Virus record (IMG/VR): IMGVR_UViG_3300031658_002726
Coordinates: 1-22,940 of that record
DNA length: 22,940 nt
Reading direction: 5' to 3' (one strand)
From: a virus
Position 1 is the stretch's first letter, and the number at the start of each line of letters is the position of its first letter. The position numbers and the translations under genes are program-made. Shown in pieces: positions 16,879 through 22,940 of this stretch. The notes under the pieces are model-generated. The model saw only the letters and a list, made by a program, of their open reading frames with translations, was not told where the DNA came from and ran no database searches.

Positions 16879-19364
16879 TGGCTACCGCAGGGAAGAATGC
16901 TGACATAACAGTCTCCAATGCTGACGGCTCTACCAATCAGGTAGCCCTGACGCTATGGAGAGACGACCCAAGCCGCCCCGGTGGATGGGAAGACGGTGCT
17001 GTCCCTACAACGCCTGTGCCGCAGGCTCAAGGTGAGAGTAACTACGCTTCACTGTCTCCTGAGTTCGGCAGGGTGTATTCGCAGTCAGACTGGACTAGAG
17101 GGTTCGGGATGTCTAGTGTGAAGGAACATGTTGACAACCGTGAGTACGGGTACACCGATGGTGTGCTTGCCATGTTCGAGCATGAACTTGTCCCCGGATA
17201 CAGAGAGGATGAAGTCGATGCGATCATGCGTAACGGACGATTTGAAACCGGTGGCATCGGAGGCTGGACAGACGGAACTAACACCACCCTTGCTTCTAGT
17301 ACCTCTGCGAAGTCTGGTTCCTTCGCCTTGTCTGTTACCGCTGATGCCAACGCTGGAACCTGTACCCAGAACTATCTCGGAACAGACTCAGTCTTACAGT
17401 CCATCGAGATCACTGTTGTCGCTTATGTTAAAAGGTCGTCAGGCTCCGGGACGATCTCTCTGGGTATTGCTGACGGAGTCGGAACGTCTACGTCGTCAAC
17501 CAGTTCAAGCACTGATTGGACTCTCTTGGAGGTCACTCGAACGATTGATGCTTCAGCGAGTGCTATCCAATTCATCTTCACGCTCAGTACCAGTGGTGAC
17601 GTATTCCTGATTGACGACGCTGGCGTAATACCAACCGGTGGTAGTGAGTGGAAGTCCCGCCCGATCAAGTTCGGCACAGACCTTTACTCCACGATGGGTC
17701 GTTACATAATGAAGTGGGATGAAGATTCAGACACATTCCTGCCTGTTTACGTTGATGCTTCGTATGAGATTACGGGGCTTGCTTCGTTTGAATCGAATAT
17801 GTACGCAGGTCGTGGGTCTGATAATAACTATCTAACCAGTACGGACGGGGCTACGTGGTCTGACCCTGCTACCAACTCAGGTGACAACAGGCTGGCTGAG
17901 TTCTTTGTTGTGGTGAAGAATGCTCGTGGTGACTGGGCATTGATGAAAACCCGCGCCAATAAAATCTCTATTTCAGTAGTGCCAACAGACACCTTGAACT
18001 GGGGGGCAGAGATTCAGGCTGGAGACCCTGCCAAAAGTATCACAAGCCTTACGGCTGCTGCTGGCACTGCCTACATCGGTCGAGAGGATGGACTGTTTGT
18101 TTATGACGACCACACCAACCTGTTCTCTGATGTAGAGCCTGACGCTAACTTCTTCTCATCTTCAAAGAACTTCAAGTCTGCTATTGGTAGAGGTGGCGCG
18201 CTGTGGGCATCTGGTGGTGAGCAGACATTTTGGAACGCTTCACCTACAGGTCGTGGAACTAACCATGATTGGTCTAACATGACTCACTTGGTTCAGTCCA
18301 ATGCTTATCAGGGGTTTGGTGGTCACGTAGCCGCTCTTGCACAGGACAGGGCTAACGTATTCGTTGCTCTATCTGACAACGCCGCTACTGAATCAGGCAC
18401 GTTCCCGTACACATTCCCGTTCTCGTTCGTTACGGCAGGGCTGTCTTCAAAGGTCAGACTTCTCTCGATCAGGAACATGAGTGCTGCTGGCGACCCTAAC
18501 ATTCTCGGTGCTGACCGAACGGTAAGCGTCAGTGTTCACACGCTCACATCATTTGCTGTATCTCAGATAGATCAGATATCACGGTTCGATGACGGTAACC
18601 AGTCGTCCATGTTCGCCTTTGGTTCATTGACAGACCCTGACATTACCGGCACGTACAAGAGCATTCCTCGCTGTACACGGCTCAGGATGCCCAGAGACAA
18701 CGAGAACCCCCGTCGTGCCAACAACATTCATGTTCGATTGGCCTCGACGTTCTACACTCCTTGGATTGATTACAACTACCCAGATACAGAGAAGGCTGAA
18801 GGCACTCTCACTATCGGTAGTAGCAACTTCAGTTCTGGTTCTAAATACGTGACTGTCTCTTACAAGACGGATGACGACACTGACGACGACTCTACGGGGT
18901 GGACAGTGTTTGGCGACGACGGAGTGTTTGATGTGTCTCCGTCTGAGACTAAATCTGCGGTACTCACTACGCCTGTGACGTTCAAGCGCATCAGGTTCAA
19001 GGTGGAGTTCACTACTAATTCACATACTGACGTACCCCCAGCTATTTCCTCGATGGTGTTCAAGTCTGTGTGGAATGAAGACGAGCCGCGTAAGTTCAAG
19101 GGGTCAGTCAAGCTGACTGATCGTAAGAGCCTTCAGTTGCGTAGAGTTCCCCAGCGAACACTGCGTACTGCTGACATTTCAAAACTAGAGTTGCTTCGTA
19201 AGCAGCCCTTCATACAGTTAGTGACTCCTGAAGGGGAGTCCATCAATGCGACGTTCCGTTACAGGAGTCGTACAATCGGTGGAAGAGTGGATGCAACAAG
19301 AGGTCGCCCGGTTGACCAAGTTCGCGCACTTGACCTAGAGTTCACAGAAGTATTGACCAGCTAA
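16878..19364 (+). CDS. Tail nozzle or beta-propeller candidate with an inserted jelly-roll domain
   Basis: The 828-aa length and place after the adaptor candidate match the tubular tail (nozzle) proteins of short-tailed phages, which are beta-propellers. After an N-terminal segment of about 110 residues comes a carbohydrate-binding-like jelly-roll at about 114-252, beginning MRNGRFETGGIGGW and ending VFLIDDAGVI. Residues about 258-500 then show repeated blade-like units, such as FGTDLYSTMGRYIMKWDED, ITGLASFESNMYAGRG and GTAYIGREDGLFVYDD. The last 300 residues are beta-rich with a basic stretch (RKSLQLRRVPQRTLR) near 755-770. It overlaps the upstream gene by one base. The nozzle role is inferred. 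A host-binding surface protein is the alternative. Confidence 0.72.
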   Translation: MATAGKNADITVSNADGSTNQVALTLWRDDPSRPGGWEDGAVPTTPVPQAQGESNYASLSPEFGRVYSQSDWTRGFGMSSVKEHVDNREYGYTDGVLAMFEHELVPGYREDEVDAIMRNGRFETGGIGGWTDGTNTTLASSTSAKSGSFALSVTADANAGTCTQNYLGTDSVLQSIEITVVAYVKRSSGSGTISLGIADGVGTSTSSTSSSTDWTLLEVTRTIDASASAIQFIFTLSTSGDVFLIDDAGVIPTGGSEWKSRPIKFGTDLYSTMGRYIMKWDEDSDTFLPVYVDASYEITGLASFESNMYAGRGSDNNYLTSTDGATWSDPATNSGDNRLAEFFVVVKNARGDWALMKTRANKISISVVPTDTLNWGAEIQAGDPAKSITSLTAAAGTAYIGREDGLFVYDDHTNLFSDVEPDANFFSSSKNFKSAIGRGGALWASGGEQTFWNASPTGRGTNHDWSNMTHLVQSNAYQGFGGHVAALAQDRANVFVALSDNAATESGTFPYTFPFSFVTAGLSSKVRLLSIRNMSAAGDPNILGADRTVSVSVHTLTSFAVSQIDQISRFDDGNQSSMFAFGSLTDPDITGTYKSIPRCTRLRMPRDNENPRRANNIHVRLASTFYTPWIDYNYPDTEKAEGTLTIGSSNFSSGSKYVTVSYKTDDDTDDDSTGWTVFGDDGVFDVSPSETKSAVLTTPVTFKRIRFKVEFTTNSHTDVPPAISSMVFKSVWNEDEPRKFKGSVKLTDRKSLQLRRVPQRTLRTADISKLELLRKQPFIQLVTPEGESINATFRYRSRTIGGRVDATRGRPVDQVRALDLEFTEVLTS

Positions 19365-19377
19365 GGAAGCGGCAAAC

Positions 19378-21975
19378 ATGTCAAACGAGTTCAAGCATCT
19401 CTCCGTCGGTGGAGAGATGACTCAAGCAGAGTACGAAGCCATTGGCGCACACGTACTGGAGTCTCAGGCTGTAGGTGACATCATCTACGCCCTCTCCCCC
19501 ACTCAGCTTTCCCGATTAGGGATTGGTGCAGAGAACGGCATCCTGAATGTCTCTTCTGGGGGAGTCCCTGAATGGGGAACAACTCTTGCTGGACTAACGC
19601 TCACCTCGCCTGTGCTGAACACTGGCGTGTCTGGTACGGCTATATCTACCGATACTGCTCTTGGCACAAGTAACACCCTTCTATCCACTCAGGGTGCAGT
19701 CAAGTCCTACGTTGATTCTGTCGCTACAGCCTCTGACCTAGATTTCCAAGGGGACACTGGTGGGGCATTAGCAATCGACCTCGACGCAGAGGTTCTGGAC
19801 ATTGCTGGTGGTACAGGTATCGACACTAGTGGTTCTCTGAACACCCTGACTGTCGCCATTGATAGCACCGTTGCAACTCTTACAGGGGTACAGACCCTAA
19901 CTGATAAGACGTTGACCGCTCCAGTGATGACTGCTCCAGTGCTTGGCACTATCGCATCTGGTGTAGCAACTAATCTGACAGGCACAGCCCCAAGTCTTAC
20001 GGCTGGAAACGTAACGACTAACGCTGACCTAACAGGAATGGTGACCTCATCAGGCAATGCTGCAACGGTTGTCACTAACGCCAGCCTCACTGGTCATATC
20101 ACCTCATCAGGTAACGCAACTGTCCTTGGTACAGGCTCGTTCACTTCGGCTCACCTTGCTGGCGCACTTACGAACGAAACAGGTACAGGGCTTGCGGTAT
20201 TCAACACCTCTCCAGCCCTTGTTACTCCTGCTCTTGGCACTCCAGCATCAGGCGTACTAACCAGCACGACCGGATACCCCGGTGATTCTTCACTGGTTAC
20301 AACTGGTGTACTGGGTGCTGGCTCCATCGGCACAAGTTTCGGTGTAATCAATAACGCCGCTGCGATTAGCGGAACAGTTCTTACTGCCGCAACCAACTTC
20401 ACGATGGGTAGCACAGTTGTAACCGACGGTGTTATCACCGACGCAACCGGATTGTCGCTTGCTGCTGACGTAACAGTCACCGGAGACCTGACCGTTAGCG
20501 GCACTACTACAACTGTTGACTCTACCGTTACTACTTACGTAGACCCGATTATTCATTTGCAAACCGCTTCGGGTGGTGGTGCTTTAGGTTCTGACTCCAA
20601 TAAAGACGTAGGGCTTGCGCTCCAATATCACACTGGGGCTGCTGCTAAACAGGCGTTCTTAGGTATAGACGACAGCGACTCTTACAAGTTGATGTTTATC
20701 CCTGACGCTACGCTCACATCGGAAGTTGTCACTGGTGCAGTAGGAACAATCAAGGCTAATCTGGAAGGTGACGTCACTGGCGCGCTGACAGGTAATGCTG
20801 ACACTGTAACTACCAATGCAAACCTCACTGGTCACATAACTTCGACAGGCAATGCTGCCGTACTTGGCTCGTTCACTCTAGCCCAGTTGAACACAGCCAT
20901 CTCAGACGACTCGCTTGGTGGCGGTGGCTCGGACATGGTGTCAACGAACAACCTGTCAGATGTTGCTAGTGCGCTTACATCCCGTACTAACCTAGGCGTT
21001 GCGATTGGAAGCGACGTTCAGGCTTACTCAGCAGTCCTTGCGGCTGTCGTAGCAGGGACAGACATTACTATTGCTCAAGGTGGCACAGGCGCAAGCACAG
21101 CAACGGCTGGCTTCGATGCCTTGTCTCCTATGACTACGTCTGGTGACGTTGTATATGGCGGTGTTGCTGGAACTGGAACGAGATTAGCTAAAGGTGCAAA
21201 CGGTCAAGTTCTAACTCTTGCAGCAGGAGTCCCCTCGTGGTCATCAGTAGCAGCGACCTACACTGACGCAGAAGCAGTCTTGGCAATAGAAGCAGAAGCC
21301 ACTCTCGTACTGAGCAGCGGCATGACCGCTACGGGTGCAGTTCTAACTGCTCCGGTACTAGGCACTCCTGTATCAGGCGATATGTCTAACATGACCGGAC
21401 TGGTCAATGCTGGTGTAGCTGCCGGGGCAGCCATCGCAGTATCTAAGACTGCACTTGCTGCTGGTACTGGTATGACTCTTGCGACTAACAGCTTGAGTGT
21501 CGATGCGGCACAAGCCGGTATCACATCTATCTACAATGCTGCTCTCCACGTTGGTCGTGATGCAGACAACACGATTGACTTCACGGTTGACAATCAGGTT
21601 CGATTCCAAATATCCAACGTATTAGACGAGATTCGATTTATAGCCGGTGGTGTAGGTCACTTCCACGGTGACGTATACGCCTTCTCGACCACGACTGCAT
21701 CTGACCGACGCTTGAAGAAGAACATCGTCAACCTTGATGACTCTATCGGTAAGATCAAGCAACTCAACGGGGTTAGCTATGACTGGAAGGACGAGAAGCG
21801 GGGTTCATCCACAGGGCTGATCGCTCAAGAAGTTCAGGCGATTTTGCCTCAACTCGTTAGTGAAGTCCCGAACATGGGTGGCGAGACTGGCACTCACCTG
21901 ACGCTGAACTACGATGGCATCATAGGATTGCTGGTCGAAGCCGTGAAGGAACTCTCCGAGAAGGCTGGTCTGTAA
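19378..21975 (+). CDS. Tail fibre protein with a C-terminal S74 intramolecular chaperone/protease
   Basis: The 865-aa protein is a trimeric-fibre type. After an N-terminal attachment segment it is built of repeats known from phage fibres: TAPVLGTPxSG units (three places), SGNAxVLG and LTGHITS units, a VTGDLTVSGTTTTVDST unit near 380, a NLSDVASALTSRTNLG unit, and a QGGTGASTATAGFDALS unit. Residues 775-865 match the S74 chaperone: SDRRLKKNI, then GLIAQEVQAILPQLV and LNYDGIIGLLVEAVKEL. S775 and K780 form the expected catalytic pair, and self-cleavage would occur just before S775 after the trimer folds. AAGGAAG at 19363-19369 serves the start. No enzymatic depolymerase domain is seen. Confidence 0.88.
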   Translation: MSNEFKHLSVGGEMTQAEYEAIGAHVLESQAVGDIIYALSPTQLSRLGIGAENGILNVSSGGVPEWGTTLAGLTLTSPVLNTGVSGTAISTDTALGTSNTLLSTQGAVKSYVDSVATASDLDFQGDTGGALAIDLDAEVLDIAGGTGIDTSGSLNTLTVAIDSTVATLTGVQTLTDKTLTAPVMTAPVLGTIASGVATNLTGTAPSLTAGNVTTNADLTGMVTSSGNAATVVTNASLTGHITSSGNATVLGTGSFTSAHLAGALTNETGTGLAVFNTSPALVTPALGTPASGVLTSTTGYPGDSSLVTTGVLGAGSIGTSFGVINNAAAISGTVLTAATNFTMGSTVVTDGVITDATGLSLAADVTVTGDLTVSGTTTTVDSTVTTYVDPIIHLQTASGGGALGSDSNKDVGLALQYHTGAAAKQAFLGIDDSDSYKLMFIPDATLTSEVVTGAVGTIKANLEGDVTGALTGNADTVTTNANLTGHITSTGNAAVLGSFTLAQLNTAISDDSLGGGGSDMVSTNNLSDVASALTSRTNLGVAIGSDVQAYSAVLAAVVAGTDITIAQGGTGASTATAGFDALSPMTTSGDVVYGGVAGTGTRLAKGANGQVLTLAAGVPSWSSVAATYTDAEAVLAIEAEATLVLSSGMTATGAVLTAPVLGTPVSGDMSNMTGLVNAGVAAGAAIAVSKTALAAGTGMTLATNSLSVDAAQAGITSIYNAALHVGRDADNTIDFTVDNQVRFQISNVLDEIRFIAGGVGHFHGDVYAFSTTTASDRRLKKNIVNLDDSIGKIKQLNGVSYDWKDEKRGSSTGLIAQEVQAILPQLVSEVPNMGGETGTHLTLNYDGIIGLLVEAVKELSEKAGL
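21700..21972 (+). other. S74 chaperone/protease domain of the fibre
   Basis: This segment encodes residues 775-865, with S775 (codon at 21700) and K780 in the SDRRLK motif. In known members this part directs trimerisation of the fibre and then cuts itself off, leaving the mature fibre without it. All landmark segments are present, so the domain looks functional. Confidence 0.88.
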
Positions 21976-22940
21976 TGCCGGTTCCTTCATCAGGTGAATT
22001 ACAGTGGTCGGACTTCCAAGCCGAGTTTGGTGGGTCGCACCCGATCACGCTTGCTGAGTATTACGGCAAGTCAACACTCCCTGCGAGTGGACCGATTAGT
22101 GCCAGTGATTTCTATGGCACATCTGATGTTACGTATACGGCAGCAACCGGCGGTGTCATTACGACTGATGGTGACTACAAGGTTCATACCTTTAACTCAT
22201 CAGGGACTTTCACCATATCCTCAATCGGTTCTGACATTACATACCTTGTCGTCGGCGGCGGCGGCGGCGGTGGTGGTGTTTACGGAGGTAACTGGAGCGC
22301 ACCGGGCGGAGCGGGTGCAGGAGGGTACAGAACTGCAACAAACTACACGCCAAGCGGGACAGGTAGTTACGGTATAACTGTCGGGGCAGGAGGTGTTGGT
22401 GGTGGCGGGTCTTGGAGTCAAGCAGCAAATGGTTCAAATTCAGTATGGAACACTGGAAACACTAACTCGGACGGCACAATAACTCTGCTTGGTGGCGGCG
22501 GTGGTGGTGGTCATAACGGCTCATCACCCGACTTAGCTAATTCTGGAGGCTCTGGTGGCGGGGGTTGGTCACACTGGTACGGTGCTTCATACAAATCAGG
22601 TGCAGGGAGCGGGTCTTACGGCAATAATGGTGGCTCTGTAACCGGCGGCGACGCAGTTCCTACCAACGCAGCAGGTGGCGGTGGTGCTGGCGCATCAGGT
22701 GCAAGTGTTACTGCGGGCGGCAACTCTGGGGCTGGCGGGTCTGGCTCGGCTAGTTCTATTACTGGCTCTTCTGTATATAGGGCTGGCGGAGGCGGTGGAG
22801 GCGGCGGAACAGGTTTCGGTGCTTGGACTGGCGGGGCTGGCGGTAACGGAGGTGGTGGTGCTGGGTACTCTGGTGGCGGAACGGGTAATGCAGGTACAGC
22901 GAACAAAGGCGGAGGCGGAGGCGGGGCAGGTGCTAATGGG
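21975..22940 (+). CDS. Glycine-rich tail tip adhesin (3' truncated)
   Basis: The ATG overlaps the fibre stop by one base, and the frame stays open for 322 codons to the window end. Residues 1-50 form an N-terminal module seen in phage tail proteins, with PSSGELQWSDFQAEFGG and ISASDFYGTS. Residues about 52-90 lead, through FNSSGTFTI and LVV, into a very glycine-rich region with runs of six to eight Gly. This matches the phage glycine-rich domain type, where Gly-rich strands pack as polyglycine II sandwiches and exposed loops contact the receptor. Loops with Trp, Tyr, Asn and His (NGSSPDLANS, HWYGASYKS) would be the binding parts. It is probably a receptor-binding tip or fibre partner. Its end is not visible. 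Confidence 0.82.
   Translation, partial: MPVPSSGELQWSDFQAEFGGSHPITLAEYYGKSTLPASGPISASDFYGTSDVTYTAATGGVITTDGDYKVHTFNSSGTFTISSIGSDITYLVVGGGGGGGGVYGGNWSAPGGAGAGGYRTATNYTPSGTGSYGITVGAGGVGGGGSWSQAANGSNSVWNTGNTNSDGTITLLGGGGGGGHNGSSPDLANSGGSGGGGWSHWYGASYKSGAGSGSYGNNGGSVTGGDAVPTNAAGGGGAGASGASVTAGGNSGAGGSGSASSITGSSVYRAGGGGGGGGTGFGAWTGGAGGNGGGGAGYSGGGTGNAGTANKGGGGGGAGANG

Noticed and set aside
19938-21375. Repeats in the fibre gene as a CRISPR array or mobile element
   Set aside because: The similar units are in-frame protein repeats (LGTPxSG type) with unequal spacing and imperfect DNA identity.
97-21975. TGA recoded as an amino acid
   Set aside because: All genes are intact under the standard code and Trp uses TGG, so only avoidance of TGA as a stop is supported.
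21994-22377. 127-aa open frame on the + strand in another frame
   Set aside because: It overlaps the glycine-rich adhesin, whose frame starts at 21975, stays open to the end and has recognisable domains. The 127-aa translation has no coherent features.
22616-22906. Proline-rich open frame on the minus strand (96 aa) and a similar one at 22221-22437
   Set aside because: They are the reverse complement of the glycine-rich repeat coding region, where Gly codons read as Pro or Ala. There is no ribosome binding site or independent context.
1-22940. tRNA genes, integrase, defence system or auxiliary metabolic gene
   Set aside because: Gaps are too short for tRNAs except near 14140-14267, which does not fold as one. 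No coding region shows motifs of the other classes.

Overview
The window is a stretch of the structural and packaging module of a tailed double-stranded DNA bacteriophage (Caudoviricetes). Every supported gene lies on the + strand and the genes are packed end to start. The order is DNA packaging, portal, internal-type proteins, scaffold, capsid, head/neck proteins, tail proteins, fibre, tip adhesin. Base composition is moderate, roughly half GC by eye. No integrase, tRNA, CRISPR array, insertion sequence or host gene is visible. The proteins recall phages known mainly from environmental, especially marine, metagenomes, but the host cannot be read from the sequence. A short-tailed (podovirus-like) particle is the best guess: no tape-measure or tail-sheath gene is seen, and the 429-aa and 828-aa proteins fit head-tail adaptor and tail nozzle roles.

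Layout. Positions 1-99 hold the end of an unknown gene, followed by an 86-aa basic protein (144-404), the large terminase (405-1958), the portal (1959-3899) and a 56-aa ORF (3899-4069). Next come two large proteins of unknown function: an 833-aa low-complexity, FG/Gln-rich protein (4070-6571) and a 1537-aa protein (6572-11185) of the kind found as giant internal or polyvalent phage proteins. After a 54-nt gap comes the head block: scaffold candidate (11240-12004), major capsid protein (12012-12917), a 137-aa protein with a strongly basic tail (12924-13337), a 160-aa protein ending in a C2H2 zinc finger (13337-13819) and a 106-aa beta-rich protein (13819-14139). A 13-bp GCAA-tetraloop hairpin (14158-14187) and a weak promoter candidate separate this from the tail block. 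The tail block holds a 278-aa beta-rich protein, a 161-aa unknown, a 429-aa adaptor candidate and an 828-aa nozzle or beta-propeller candidate. The last two each carry an inserted jelly-roll, carbohydrate-binding-like domain. An 865-aa fibre with a C-terminal S74 chaperone/protease domain follows, then a glycine-rich tip adhesin that runs off the window end.

How it works together. The terminase pumps DNA through the portal into a shell built from the capsid protein on the scaffold. The small head proteins probably complete or decorate the head. The tail block builds a short tail whose outer surface carries several putative glycan-binding modules, and the fibre and adhesin bind the host.

Two genome-wide habits stand out. 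Eleven of the gene junctions have no gap (six TAATG, one TAGTG, four directly abutting), which suggests coupled translation. None of the 17 stop codons is TGA (11 TAA, 6 TAG). No stretch over 300 bases lacks a gene. I see no defence or other accessory system here; the most unusual items are the paired jelly-roll insertions, the phage-encoded zinc finger in the head block, the giant protein between portal and scaffold, and the missing TGA stops.
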